Shown: positions 12,226-25,290 of the stretch, piece by piece
How the letters are laid out: the number at the start of each line of letters is the position of its first letter
How positions within the stretch are numbered: position 1 is the stretch's first letter
Assembly (NCBI GenBank): GCA_030142905.1
Contig: JASJOG010000052.1
Location: forward strand, 1,445,001 to 1,509,000
Direction: 5' to 3'
From: Heliopora coerulea
Lineage: Eukaryota; Cnidaria; Anthozoa; Scleralcyonacea; Helioporidae
DNA length: 64,000 nt
Position numbers and translations under genes: made by a program
The notes under the pieces: model-generated
Seen by the model: only the letters and a program-made list of their open reading frames with translations
Told to the model about the DNA's origin: nothing
Databases searched by the model: none

Positions 12226-12386
12226 TGAATGATTGATGAACGTTCGTCAAGCTCTATCCTCAAAAAACAATTTCTCAGCCCTAGACGGGGATCAAACCCC
12301 CAACCTTCTAGGATTCTTTTCGGGCTCAGAAATCGTTTTTCTAAGGATAGAGCTTGACGAACGTTCATTTATCATTCAAGATATCT
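12226..12386. repeat. Foldback element with tRNA-like centre
   Basis: Inverted arms: left from TTGAATGATTGATGAACG, right ending CGTTCATTTATCATTCAAG. Near the loop the minus strand reads GGTTGGGGGTTTGATCCCC, a T-arm/B-box-like sequence. The architecture matches the element at 8897-9077 although the arm sequences differ. Confidence 0.65.
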
Positions 12387-15300
12387 CCAAGCTCCCACAC
12401 TTCCAAAAATATATATGCCGCCAAAAATACTGACTAAACCAAGTTTTCCTCAACACATTTGAAAAACTAAATATAACGAATTACTTTCTATCCTAACAAT
12501 TAGATTACTCGCGCTCAATTTCTACGACGTGACAAATGTTTCGGACTTCGACCTACCCAAGTATCACGTCATGGAAATCTCAAGCTCGTAATCCGATTAT
12601 TCATTAGAAATTGGAATATTGCTTTCACTAAAAAGCGTGCGAAGACGCTATAGTCAATACCATTCCACGCACAGGAAACTAAATTCTTTAAGTGGTATTT
12701 ATCACAACTCTGAATCCCTCGATCCAACGACGTTGACAAATGAAACAATCTTGCAATCTCGTGAGTACATGTAAGCAACAAGAATAGGATGAAGAGCACG
12801 AAGTGAGAACGGAAAGTCGAGAAATTTCCAAGAGACACAACAGTTCGCCTAAATAAACTTTTCGGCCGTTTCAACCTAGGAGTTACAACTTATGATGGAT
12901 TGCTTAGTTTTCCAAAAACAGCTTCACCAACAAAAACTGGTTATAAAGATTTCATATGTAACTTGGTTTTAACTCCTTTAAGAACTTTATATCTTCATTC
13001 AAGAGGCAATTATTATGGCTCGTCTCGGACCATTTGAACAGGTCAAAGTATAATTGTTGTAGGCGCCCTTTTACCTACAAACTTCGCGGGGCAACTTTCG
13101 GTGGCGAATCAGTCAACTACGTACCTCGCAGAACACTGTTAATTTGTTTGAAAATTAATTTGACATTTAAACTACAGCTAACAGACCATGTACTTTATCA
13201 CTGCAGACTATGGTACAGTGTCACGACGGCCAGACGTTATAAGACGAAAGCTTAATTAGTTGGAAAACCGAAAATTATAAGGTACCCCAAAAATGGTCAT
13301 TTGTTTCTCGCTGTTTCGCAGCGACACAAACAAACTGCACGAGTACCACATATGCGTCTTTGCTCAAGCATAGCCACAACATTGTTCGCCTTAATTCGAT
13401 TCAACCTTACTCTCATTCAGAGCTGTTGTCTTTCTGAATCAGAATTTAAAAGAACGAAATGGAATGTCTGCATGTAAAACGATTCATGTTGTTATGGATG
13501 TAAACGGTCTGTAGTTGGTTTTGCCCTATTTACCAACCAACGAACCCAATTAAACAAACAAAAAACAAACCAACTAACCAGGTTCTTTCTCTCGATCGGT
13601 GCCTTCAATACTCCTACCTATCAGATGGTCCGGTGGGCCATCTACCTCCCACACAAGTAGGTCTAAGCACTGCTGGCGGCTGTAACACCGTGATTTATTA
13701 GAGCTCCTTAACCAGTCAAGAGCCCTGTCATTAAGACTACCTCAGTGATCAGGAAAAGGGAATTAAATAGAGGTCAAGGTAGACCTGTTCCAATTGTCAC
13801 CGACGTGCTCAAAATCCGTAAAAAAGAGAGAGGGCCTGGGTTGCAGAGGTGTATAGAGACTGTTTCAAAAGGAAGAGAAGAACAAAGGCGTATACCACCT
13901 CAGTTTTACAGATTAATGGGATTTTAGAAGTAGCGCACCCAGGATTTTGGTTGTGGGAGGGAATATCATACACGGAACTCTCCACGGGGGTCTGTACCAA
14001 AGCTTCCCAAAAAAACTTTGGAAATTTTTGTCTGTTTATCTATTTCTGGCATTGTGGTGACATGATTGTGACAACATCTTCGGCTTGCGATTCGGAATAA
14101 AAAAACGTAGCTTAATTTGATTTTCTGGAAATTTGAGATTCCTCCTCAGGCGGACCTCTGACTAGATATGAAAGCAGATCACAAGTAAATATGTCTTTTA
14201 TGCTTAGAAGGTCTGATTGGCACGGTAATAATACGTAGCAAAAAAACCCGAACATTTTATAACACAGTAGTTAGACCTGCCTCACGTCAAAATGATAAAG
14301 AAACATGGTTCCATACACGGCTTAAATTACTTGGTTTGACTGGGCTAAATGAAAGAACATTTTGCCCTGGAGATTTAATTTTAACCTGTTGTCCAAAAAC
14401 ACAAGTTAGGCAACGGGAATTTTGTTCAAAAAAATCGTGTTTGGTTGACCAGAGAAAAATCCCTGAATACAAAAACAAATACAATTGTATGACTCAATCA
14501 TTAAAGGAAAGTAAGTATTGTTATCAGCTCAATCGCTAAGGTCACTGTGAAATTCTGTAATGATCATAACTTGCCTGTGGTTATTGCATCTGACCTATTG
14601 CAGCCTATGGCATCCTAACCACGCACTACTTCAAGTAGCGCTTATAAGTGCGCGATAACATATCTTGACGTTAATGAGCAAGAGGATTCAAAAACGTTAT
14701 TTTTTTGGGTCTATACAATTGATGAAAAACTTATTAAAGATTTTCTCAGAGTCCTTTACTAAAGTTCTTTATCCCAGACAGTTGTGTCAAAATTGTATAA
14801 ACACTAACGAACTTAATGGCTCAGCTAGTATTAAAGTTAAAACTCTTAAAATCTCTGTGAAGTGGACGGTTCATTTCCTGGTAAGGCTCAGCGTTGCAAT
14901 CATTTCGTAAAAAGAAATAAATCGCGAAGTATTTTGCAAGGAAAGTGGCTTTTCGTGTCTTAATCTTCAACGCGCATAATACCCCACTCAAGTTTTTTTT
15001 TTCAGTAGAATTTTAAAAATGGTAGACCCAGTACCACGCAATTCACCCTCGTTTCTTCTAAGCCGATTTTGCAGTAATTTAAAAATGCCAACCAACGTGA
15101 CAGTATGACGTTCTTTTAAGTTGGTAACAAATATCAACCTTGTCGAACAATACAGCTTAAAATTTAAACTACGTTTACGATAAACATCAACACTAAAATA
15201 GTTCTTAAAAGAACTGTAGAACTACTACATTAAGGCAACAAACCAAATTGTAGCTAAGTTCCTTTGAATTTTTATAGAACTCCTCCAGGGCAATCATCAG

Positions 15301-15828
15301 CCATAGTATCAACGTATTTTAACCCTTTACTGTCCCACTTTCGTTTCTTTTGTTTTGTGTTCTCTCTCACTCTTTTTTTTTTTTTTTTTTTTTTTTGGCT
15401 TTCTTCTCTCATTTGTTCCTTCGACGAAGTTGTCCAATATAGCGGATACTGGGCGTTCAAGGGTTAAAGGGATTTTTCTAGTGGCAATACTATTAATATC
15501 GCAACTGTGAATTGCCTAGGCACCCTCGAAAGGTTGACACAAACAAATTAAGTGTCTGTTGCTTTAAAATCCAGACAATATGGCGGTTGCTTCTAACCAC
15601 AAATCTATCGGGCTCCTTTTTAACCAAGGGTTGAATGAGATAACTAATCGTATGGTGACTATTTGCAACCGCAATTGACGAGACGCGATCCGTCAACAAT
15701 TTACGCGCGCCTTTTTAGCGAGTACATAACGCAGCTCTAGCTGGTAGTTTTTGTTTTGAAAGTCTTTTACAATTCTTGTGGAAAATTAGACAAACGAGAA
15801 TCAAAACCGAGATGCGTTTTGATGTAGT
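12387..15828. other. Non-coding stretch, nothing recognised
   Basis: About 3.4 kb without a supported gene. A minus-strand frame at 12569-12874 contains a hydrophobic segment but shows no family signature or splice support, so I do not call it. Confidence 0.35.
15371..15396 (+). repeat. Poly(T) tract
   Basis: A run of about 26 T. It could be the poly(A) tail of a minus-strand retroposed sequence, but no element body was recognised next to it. Confidence 0.6.
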
Positions 15829-15960
15829 ATATCATACACAAGAAGGAGTGCTTCATCAGATATCCAAATAGAGTTGAAAAACGAGGTGATAGCCGAGTAT
15901 TTCAACCAACTTCGAGGTGTTTGGACATCTGATGAAGCACGACTTTCAGATGTATGATAT
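15829..15960. repeat. Foldback element (GATGAAGCAC type)
   Basis: Left arm ATCATACACAAGAAGGAGTG and onward is inverted in the right arm ending at TGTATGAT. Both arms contain the TGCTTCATCAGAT / ATCTGATGAAGCA pair. The elements at 40224, 53051 and 63714 are of similar style. Confidence 0.65.
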
Positions 15961-16306
15961 CACATCTCAAACGAATCCGTATTTCAAGAGAAAATCGGGT
16001 TTAAAGTTGTCGAAATTCTATGCTAATCAAGATCACATATGCCAACTACGTCTCGGTATTGATTTCCTTTGTGTTTTGCTCAAGAACTGTTAATGAGTTT
16101 GACATATTACGTTCTCAAACTTATATCACGAGTCTTAAAGGGCTTTTATTCGTAACGTCACAGTACCTTAATCTCTCGTTTCATGACAGAGTACTTCCTT
16201 TAAACTTTTTCTAGACTGTGGACAGTCCGTGTCCTTGACGTTCTGTTGGACTACGACGTTCTAAAGAAGTTACGGAGCTGCAAGCCCTAGAAGTTCTACA
16301 GGGTAG

Positions 16307-16569
16307 AGCCTAGTTCATACGTGAGCATAAGCATAAGCATGAGGACAAAACAAAAGGCAAAACAAAGGAATGAAGTCAAGCCTGCGACATAGGGATCGCC
16401 GTAATCATAAGCATAAGATGATAGTCCAAGCATAAGCCAAGAGCCGAACAAAAGACGAAACAAAGAAAAATTCTTGTTGTTTGGTCTTTGCAAGTCCCAA
16501 AGGAGATATCATGATTTGTTTTCGTATTGATCTTGTCCTTATGCTTATGTCACTCGTGTGAACTAGGCC
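16307..16569. mobile_element. MITE, family A copy 2
   Basis: Same family as 2462-2711: AGCCTAGTTCATACG at the left end, inverted CGTGTGAACTAGGC at the right, internal GCATAAGCATAAG blocks. Flanks are TAG and TAA. A further right end of the family (GTGCGAACCAGGCT followed by TAA) lies at about 16942-16962. Confidence 0.7.
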
Positions 16570-17604
16570 TAACTGTAGAACAACTGGAAAAATAACAGAT
16601 GTGGCCCAAACGTTGATGCTTCTACCCATATCTTTACACAAAAGCACAAACATAATTATATATACGAAAACTCTACGTATATATAATTATGATCGTATCT
16701 AAATCCTCTCTTCATATAAAAGCACAAACCGTTGACACAGTTAGACTGTTGGGCAACTGCTACAGGGAAACTGAAGAAATTACGACGGTCAAGAGGATCC
16801 TCCGGTCCATTCTTTGCGCTGATAAAAGTGCCCGATTTTTTTTTGAAAAACTAATTCAGTCTGGAAAGCGTAACTGCGTCCAGATGTAACCCACACCTTC
16901 GGCTACCGAAATACGGAAAGTTTAGTCCCTTAACTACTTGAGCTCGTGCGAACCAGGCTTAACAGTAAAGAATAATCATAAAATGTTCTCTTCACGTTAC
17001 CTGTGCAAGATTCTGAAAGGATGCTGAAACAGCGCACGTGCTCTAGAATAAGCGTTAAGTTGTAGAGAAAAATTCTCGTTCAAACTCAAAAACTTTTCCC
17101 AGTGGACGCGATAACTCAACAAGTAGTGCAGAGGTCCGGAAAAAGATGATAGTTCGACATTCACAGCGCAGGGTAATCCTGAAATTTCCTCTTATTGTTA
17201 CCCTGAGGATAGATAATTCTTAACTAGGATTGAAACAATGATTATCCTCGGGGATAAGATTCAAGTAGTCACAACAATTTCTCATGCACTTAAAATAGAT
17301 AAAACTCAATCACGTTTCCTATTTGGTTCGATAACTCAATCGGTAGATCTGTTTAAGTATCGCTAGTGTCTGGTAAACTGTTCAGTCGATGTTTAGTTAT
17401 CGTTGTGAAATGATCATGTAAGCTTTTCTTCATGCATGGTAGTTCATACTAACATAAAAACTGTAATATTAGCATTACTTGGGACAAACCAAGATGATTT
17501 TTGTGACAAACGAGCTCCGCAAATGCTTGTACTACCAATCAGACGAAAAGAAAAAATTACCTCTTTAAAGCAGACACTCGCCCTCGCGGTTGCTATAATA
17601 AAAT
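16570..17604. other. Non-coding stretch with a solo MITE end
   Basis: Apart from the family A end at about 16942-16962 and a small palindrome at about 16655-16692 (ATATATAATTATG type), nothing was recognised. Confidence 0.35.
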
Positions 17605-17784
17605 TACAGTTGCCTCCCAATAACCCAAACCTTCTGGGGAAATCGAGAAAGGTCCGAGTTACAGGAGTTTCGAGTTATCGAGGGTAGAATTATGAAAAAA
17701 ATGACCTGAAGAGAAAACAAGTTTACTTGGAGTTAGTGCAAACTTCGGGCTACCGACGGTTCGAGTTATCGGGACTCAATTGTA
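17605..17784. mobile_element. pogo/mariner-like MITE, second family
   Basis: Left end TACAGTTGCCTCCCAATAAC and right end, read inverted, TACAATTGAGTCCCGATAAC. TA is at both borders. About 180 bp and non-coding. Confidence 0.7.
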
Positions 17785-19639
17785 TATTCCTGTTACAGTG
17801 AGTCTAGATATAATTTTGATCTTAGGGCCTCTCTCTACGCGTGAACCCCCAATATGATCATCAAATCATACCTCTACAGATGTAGGACGACTATATCCAC
17901 AAAAGGATTAGAAAACCAGGGAGCTCAAAAGAATTTCGCCGCAAGTTCATCCATCAGACATGTCCTGATCAGCTGATGCCAAGCTTGTCAATGTTTTTCA
18001 TCCAACGGTGTCATCAAAATCTTTTGGGTTAATCTAAATGACGGATCGTTTAAAAACATCATTACTCCTTGTCATCTGGGAGCATGATTGCCATAAGATA
18101 AGCGTTGACGCTCACGGATACAATTTTGTGAATAACTGCTAGCGTTTGACAACAAATAACATTAACGGCTGAAAGATTTGTGACTTCACCAGGAGGCAGA
18201 GGTAAGCATTTGAAGTCTGCATTTACGCAATTACAGCTTTTAATGGATAAAGCAAGCCTGCTGTTCCCGGTTCACTCGATGGCCCAACGATCAGAGCTAC
18301 AATCCCGAAACCCAAAGATGCCAGATAGAATCCCGTTTACGTCAACTTTTCTGGTTGACTTGAGCAGCGTAGGTTCATCATAAAAATTTTTCATGATAAT
18401 GGTATATTTACTCGGATGTTCTCTCGTCCTGTTTGCTTTGGGTCTCCTCCTAATTACAATATTGGGTAAAATCTGTTGGGACAGGTAAAGAAACTGGATA
18501 AAATCTTTGCACAATCAAGCTTCCCAGGATGACTATTCTAACTCTCGACGACCTCCCTCGCTATTGTTGTTTCTTGGAACTAGCAAAATTGTTTCCTAGA
18601 TTAACTTCACTGGGTGGGGAAGGCAGCTGGGTTTGAAAACCAACTCACGCGTGTGGAATATGAATTCGAAAAGGTTGTCTCAACAGCTTTGTCAAATATT
18701 GTAGTTGGGATGAAGTCTTAAGATTATATGTCTGTATCGCACATGCATCCTGTATGTCTTGGACATTAGGCAATAAAGTGACAAGCGTCTTGATCTCATT
18801 TAGTAGCCTTTACCAAGGCCGTACATTAATTTACGTCATCTTAATAATTGTTAATTAAATGTCCACAATATAGTGAATATACCACTCTCATTAAATTAAC
18901 AGATGGCACGCCGAAACTCAATTACAGCATAACTATACCAGATCCAATTCACCGATCTGTCTGAATCCCGGCAGCCTAAAAGTGAAAGCGTCTCACTGGC
19001 AATCGAAGGGTTACGGTTAGAAACTTTGCTGAGTTGAAAGCTTAATTGAGACCATAGTATTAAGATTTCTAATTAACGTGATCCGCAATTAGATCAAAAC
19101 TGTTACATATAACTCCACCATATACATGAGCCTTTTTTCGCGCGAAGCGATTTGTAAGTTTTTTCCCATGGGTTTTCTGCTGAAACTAATACGAAATCTA
19201 TCCACTACAAACAAAGAAACGTCGATTCGCGCGATAAATTTCGGCAAGTCGAAAACAGCTTTTCTGTAATCTAGAACGCCATGCAACTTAATGACATCAA
19301 ATCAGGCAAACAATATGTTTGGTATTACAAACATCAACCTAGACTAACTTTAATGGAGGCCTGGAATAAGAAGCTTTATCTTAATAATTTTATGAAAATG
19401 ATGTGAGTGTGATGACAATATTCACTCATTTATCACATAACTTAACTGTTTGACGGGAAAACGCGGAATTTTGGCATGCACGCAAAGAAACGTTCAAACG
19501 TAAGTTGCATTAGAGCTTTCCGCTTGTCAAGTCTTTAATTTTTCAAACTGTCGCCGCCAAGGGTCATATACACAAAATACATATACATGCATGGGTAGAT
19601 AGATACATACATCTATATGTATCTATGTACCCATGCATA
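17785..19639. other. Non-coding stretch
   Basis: No gene supported. At about 18984-19015 GCGTCTCACTGGCAATCGAA resembles the tRNA-like sequence of the foldback at 8897 and of the array at 59646, so it is probably another decayed copy. Confidence 0.35.
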
Positions 19640-19843
19640 AAGGCTGCTTTCCATGTAATCGCTCACGATCGCTGTTGATCGCTAACGATCCTGAACGATT
19701 GATGGCGATCTGATGGAAACATTTTCCAGCGATCGTGAGATAGAAAATGTTCTATCTCAACGATCGTGAGCGACCCACAACGATCATTTGGTTGAACGAT
19801 CTCAGCAATCCGGCGATCGTCAGATATTTTATGGACACTAAGC
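19640..19843. repeat. Probable MITE rich in CGATCGTGAGCG palindromes
   Basis: Repeated ACGATCGTGAG and its complement between GGCTGCTTTCCATG on the left and an inverted ATGGACACTAAGC on the right. The terminal match is imperfect, so class is uncertain. Confidence 0.45.
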
Positions 19844-20969
19844 TTCAAGAAAAAGCCTGGCCCTTTTCCAGACGTTTTCTAAACTTTACAACATCTGCAT
19901 CAAATTTTAAACATATCTTGGTTGATGACACTTTCGTCATTAGCAGCTCCTTCACTGTCGAAATCGTTAATCATTACAGGCTCACTGATACTGGTATAAA
20001 CTCCATATGTCCCTTTCCTGATGAAAACTTTTTTTTCATAATGGTCTATTCCGTTTAATATCCACACCCACCTACTGAGGAAACTTTAAATTCTTCAGCG
20101 GTTACCTTCAGCAAAACATGAAATTCTTCAGGGTTCACCCCACTTAGAATTTGGAATTCCACAGGAGTTATTTCCAAAAAGTGTTTTTCAGGTCGTAACA
20201 TGGAATTCTTTAGGAGCGCATAGAGAGGTTCCCTTCATTTTATGGAATTCACAGGGGTTTCGTATTTCATCACAATTTGTTGAATTCTTCAGGATGCGGT
20301 TCTCGCAAACATCTTTCCTCAATTGGGTATAACGGATATTAAAAGGCATAGCTTCATTTTATAAACTAATGCTGGCCAATTCTGAATTCTCTTGGACCGA
20401 CAAGAATGAAGAACAATACCGCAGTTTCGGGTGGTGATGGTTTAATCGAGTTCAATTAGTAAATATTTAGGGCTTTGCTCCACGAAAACTTTATAAAAGT
20501 GAGCGCCAAACGTCATTCCTTCCATCTATGAGCTTTAAACTGGAACATAGGTTTTGTGTATTTGACTAAAAACGAACATATGTGAGAGCCTGGTCCCGGT
20601 GGTCAATGATGCCCAAGGGAGCGCGGAGGGCTGAGCCTCCTGTTTTCAAACGAATGTGGGGTTGTCCTGCCTCTTTCCAAACCAGTTGTTCCATCATAAA
20701 GGAAAATGACAAACAAAGCTGTTTGTAAATTGCACATCCTTATCCTTCTTAAAAGTAAATAACTTCTTGCCCTTTATGATAGATCAGTATCAGACGTCTC
20801 TTGTTTCAAAGGATGATACTGAAATAAACTTCTCTCGTCAACTTCCCATATTTTTCGTCAGTTATGACATCATTCACACGTGGAATTTTGACCTTTGGTT
20901 TTATATTCCTCTGGAGAGCCTCCGTTCTTATAAACCTAGTTCTACATCACTGATAAAAAAGTAAAGTTT
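19844..20969. other. Non-coding stretch with degenerate minisatellite
   Basis: From about 20085 to 20300 a motif like GGAATTCTTCAGGGGTT recurs about six times at 33-46 bp spacing. Otherwise nothing was recognised. Confidence 0.4.
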
Positions 20970-21212
20970 CTTTATTTATACTGGATAACCCTATCAGCTA
21001 CCTAAGCTGTTCTCCCTAGAGGTCCAGTAAGGGCCACTCCTCATGGGTCCAGTGTTACTACCGGAGGAAACCGGAGTACCCGGAGAAAACCTGCGATGTT
21101 TGGTAGAGTCAGACTGAACAACACTCTTCTCACTATTGACCAAGGTAACTTTAATCGGATAACTGCAGGGAGCTGGAATCAAACCTAGTCATAGTGGTGA
21201 GAGACAGCAGCA
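20970..21212 (-). mobile_element. tRNA-derived SINE, copy 4
   Basis: Body and tail match the family. The B box is mutated (AGGTTTGATTCC) and the head is incomplete at about 21212. Confidence 0.8.
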
Positions 21213-23131
21213 CTATCAATATCCCACAGATAGTACACCGTCAATATCAGAATGATCTCCACTGTCACATAAGGAGAAAGTCATCGCGGTCGTCCTACAT
21301 TGCGAATAGCAACGGGAAAGTTTTGTGGACTTGAAAGTCCCTTGAACGAGACCTCACCACGGAGTTAGCGGACAGCTGCTCCACCAACTCTGCCACCGAG
21401 CCAAGCAGGTCTCGGATGGGTCAGAATGGGGAGATTCGTTCCTGAGTTTATACTCTAGAATTATTCCAGTTTTCCTTTTTTTACTCCAAAGCACCACACG
21501 TTCTCAGTTTTGTCAATTCCCTCCTCTAACACTGGAGTCATAACGGGTTGTCCATACTAAACCTCACGGGAAAACACCTTAGTAATAGTTAATATTAGCT
21601 GATAATGAAGATGAACGCCAAATATTACCAATAACACACTATGAACTACACTGGCTTTATACAAATCACATACAAAGAATTGGTTACCAATCTACACGAA
21701 ATGGCCTTACTATTTCAGTTGTTGTTAGAGTACTTGACCAGTTTCCCAGATTATGGACCCAAATGTTGAATTATTCGCGACAGGCTTCGGTGGGGTCTTA
21801 AAGAAGGCTTTGGTTTCCGAGTATACACTTAAACGTGCTCTTTCAGTTTACCCATTTAAGGTCGGGTTATCCGATAGCACGAGTTCAAATCCCACTCGCA
21901 TTTACATCTACGTGTTTCATCTATTTTTGGTAGTGAGGTGTAATCATGAAGATGTTGGGAAGGAGTACAAGTGATCATCGTCCAGGCCTAAATGGAAATC
22001 AAGAATCCTGTATCGTTTGACAGGCTAATCTCCATCTAATCTCACCTTCGGCCAAGTTGTCAAGTTTTGATTTGCAAACCTGTCAAACGAATCTGCGTCA
22101 TTGTGCCTCGACTAATACAGATAAACGCTCGTTCGGACTGTAATATTATGTGATGAATGATGGTCAAAGAAGTGTTTTTAAATATTCAAAAATTAGCGAT
22201 GTGTGTGGCTTACAAAGAGCAAATTTGAAGCAGATGTTTAGACCATAGTCCATTAACTCTAATTAGTTTGTCTCAAAAAGACTGGTTTGTGTCTTTGTCG
22301 TTTCAGCTTCGGGGATGACATGATGGTGGGGACTTAACCACTTGTTAGTTGGGTAAGCTAGCTCCTCTGGCTTAAAGCTTACTTGGCTTGACTACTTAAA
22401 GACAGAAGAAAATCACAAAGAAACAGAATATCTTGTGCCACAGTTACGGGAAGGAAATACAGAAGGAAATGAAAAAATGATTTTTTTTTCAGCTCAACAA
22501 GCGATGAATGAGGGAGACACCATACTTTGAAAATGAAAACCAAAGCCCGGCACGGTGTTTTAAGAACAACTATGGACGCCATAATCTTTCAAAATACCAT
22601 GCTGGACTTTGATCTTCATTTAGGAACTATCAAATATTCAAGGTATTTAGATAAAAAGTAAAACTTTGTTGACTTAGTAGAAATGACAAGGGGATAACAT
22701 TGTGCTGGAATAACATGGGAAAAACATTATGGAAAAAACATTACGGACAAGAAAAGCAGGCGCTTAGTTAAGTAATATGTATAAAGGTCCGTCCACATGT
22801 GTGATTCTGTACGTTGTGATTGTCATCCTGGTTTATGCAATAAACCCATGACAGGCTGTGCAGCAAGTTATCCACTTATGATTCCCTACAGTTTCTCCTC
22901 GATGCTCTAGTCAAATTAACACATACTCCAAGATGTCAATCACGAGGCACAAAATCAAAAGTGCGAACAGCACTTTAAACAATCGTTTTCTGAATAGGTT
23001 TTCAAATTCTGTCTCCGGCAAGCCTTATGAACTTCTCCATGTGAACAATATGTTGCTCAGGTCTCTAGATTGCCTCGTTGCCTCACGCATGGTCGTCAAG
23101 ACTGTCGCATGCAGTTTTTCTTTACAGCGTA
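21213..23131. other. Non-coding stretch with weak tRNA-like fragments
   Basis: The minus strand at about 21380-21410 reads GCTTGGCTCGGTGGCAGAG, A-box-like. The plus strand at about 21880-21900 reads CGAGTTCAAATCCCACTCG, B-box-like. Neither belongs to a complete tRNA or a recognised SINE. No gene is supported. Confidence 0.3.
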
Positions 23132-23532
23132 CACTGGCGTACCCAAGGAGGAGGGGGGGGGCAAGACTGGGCGGTTGCCACCCTATCGTCTCCAAGACCA
23201 TCCTGGTGAAAATGTTAAATCCGGAGAAAAACTTATGGGGGAGAGGGGTTATGCTCATTTGGCGTGGTCAGGTGAGTTAACATGCCGTCCAATTGTCCAC
23301 TTATAACCATCGTTAACTTATAAACAAAACTGGACGACATGACAGTTTTCAACGAGTATCATAAATTTTCAATTCATCTTTGCTTAAAGATTGTGGAAAA
23401 CAAGTGGATCATGCACAACATATGGTTAAGTAATTCTAAGATTCTAAGGAAAAATTAATTTTTCAGGGGGTCCAATGTATTTCAGTAAGAACTGTCCCCC
23501 CCTCCACAGGTCGGACCCTGGCAACGCCCCTG
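23132..23532. mobile_element. hAT-type MITE, diverged copy
   Basis: Homologous along its length to 7919-8308 and in the same orientation. Ends CACTGGCGTACCCAAGG and CCCTGGCAACGCCCCTG. Flanking octamers ACAGCGTA and ATGACGTA match at six of eight positions, consistent with an older insertion. Open frames within it are not genes. Confidence 0.75.
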
Positions 23533-24040
23533 ATGACGTATAGGACAAAGTAAACGCATCACTCTCGAGGAAATACTTCACAGAAATTGAGCTCTTACGA
23601 GTTAATCGCACACGTGAAGGCGAGCAATAGCACGCAACAATCGTTCGATGTAGATAGAGTCTTTCTGTATTGTTTATTTATCTGGCAAGCGTTGTTCACT
23701 TGACGGCTTCCACGCTTATTTTCCTCTATTGTCAACATTATGTATGTTATTATGTATTTGTGAGAATTATGTATTATGTATTAAATCAAAAATTCAAATC
23801 AAATCAACTTCATTTAACGAGGGTAACACCAATATTAATTATGTATGCAAAATAATTAATAAGCTATGTAAAAATTTCAAGTTTTGTGTAGTGGCGCAGC
23901 TAATGAGGGTGTGACCGTCTCCTCCCCAGACTCCGTCAGCTTTCTCAGAGCGGCCACACGAAACTACGCTCTCGAGACACAGACAAGGGATAATGATGTG
24001 ACCTGCTGATTGAATACAATAAATTGAGGAAGATGTGTGA

Positions 24041-24553
24041 TAGGGATGTAACGATTCATATACCTTTCGATTAGATTCGATTTCGGTTTCGATTTCGGTT
24101 TCGATTATTGCCTTTCGACTTCGAATATTTCGATTCGATTATGCAAATGTTTCTAACTTCCTATGATACAAAAATTAAACAGCATGGGATTCGACAAAAA
24201 CTCCTTTAATAGGACTCAAAACTCAGAAATGCTAAATTTTTTACCAGGCAACACAAAATGGCGAACGAACTATGGTGTAAAAATTTCTTAGCTCCTCAAT
24301 CAATAACACCGATTTTAAAGGTTTCTGAATTCTGATGCCATACAATAAGAACTCATTTGAATAAACGACCGCTAAAAATTTGAAAATCAAGTGTCTTTTT
24401 ATTTGTATTTAATGCTTTAAAGGCACCTTTCAAGGGCAACCTGGAGCAATTCAAATCGAACGAAAATCAAGATGTGGAACCAAAAAGTTGTGAATCGAAC
24501 CCAATGGTCATAATCGCGATTAACCGAGAATTCGATTAATCGTTACACCCCTA
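24041..24553. mobile_element. hAT-type MITE, TAGGGGTGTAACGATT family
   Basis: Left end TAGGGATGTAACGATTCAT, and the right end read inverted is TAGGGGTGTAACGATTAATC. Flanking octamers ATGTGTGA (24033-24040) and ATGTGTAA (24554-24561) are a 7/8 target duplication. The subterminal region has repeated TTTCGATTTCGG blocks. No transposase. Confidence 0.85.
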
Positions 24554-25029
24554 ATGTGTAAGGACACGCTTTGATTAGCGAACAGCAAATGTGTAAATGT
24601 TCAGGACATCCAGTGTGTGTGTCTCCAGATTCTAAAATCCAGATAAGAATCGGAACTTTTAATCAAAATAAGACCAGAATCAAATGAAAACCACCGTATC
24701 AGTTGAAAACAAGTTTGTTACTTCCAATTGTCAGCACTAAAAGCCAGCGGAATTTCGCCTCAGAAAGTCGACCTGAATCATATAAAGAAACATTTCGTTT
24801 TTGTCAAACAGTCATTCTATTCATCTCACGTAGCTTGCTCACCTGATGGGATACAATAAATAAAACCCCATTTGATCAATTCCGAAATCAGAATATCACG
24901 CAATTATTCTTCATCACACACATATATTCAAATCAATCATTCTTCATTACAGATATTCATTTCTTAGTCGGAAATTACCTGAACTCTTTCCTCAGTGTCT
25001 TTATTGTTTATTATTTATTATTTATTTAT

Positions 25030-25290
25030 GTGTCTTTATTTATACTGGATAACCCTATCAGCTACATAAGCTGTTCTCCCTAGAGGTCCAGTAAGGGCCA
25101 CCCCTCATGAGTCCAGTGTTACTACAGGAGGAAACCGGAGTACCCGGAGAAAACCTGCGATGTTTGGTAGAGTCAAACTGGACAACACTCTTCTCATATT
25201 CAAGGAACTGTGCGAAGCCAGTATCAAACCCAAGACACAGTAGTGAGAGACAAGTGCACGACCACCGTAACACCAACATCCCCCTGTATA
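25030..25290 (-). mobile_element. tRNA-derived SINE, copy 5 (internal deletion)
   Basis: Matches the family from the TTTATTTATACTGGATAAC tail through the CTTCTCA block, then loses the following segment before a degenerate B-box region (GGGTTTGATACTGG on minus). Confidence 0.8.

Noticed and set aside
12569..12874. 101-codon minus-strand frame with a hydrophobic segment
   Set aside because: No family signature, no supporting neighbours and no clear splice structure; such frames are expected by chance in 64 kb.
22933..23306. Overlapping open frames of 78-115 codons
   Set aside because: They lie largely within the hAT-type MITE at 23132-23532, and the related element at 7919 does not preserve the frame.
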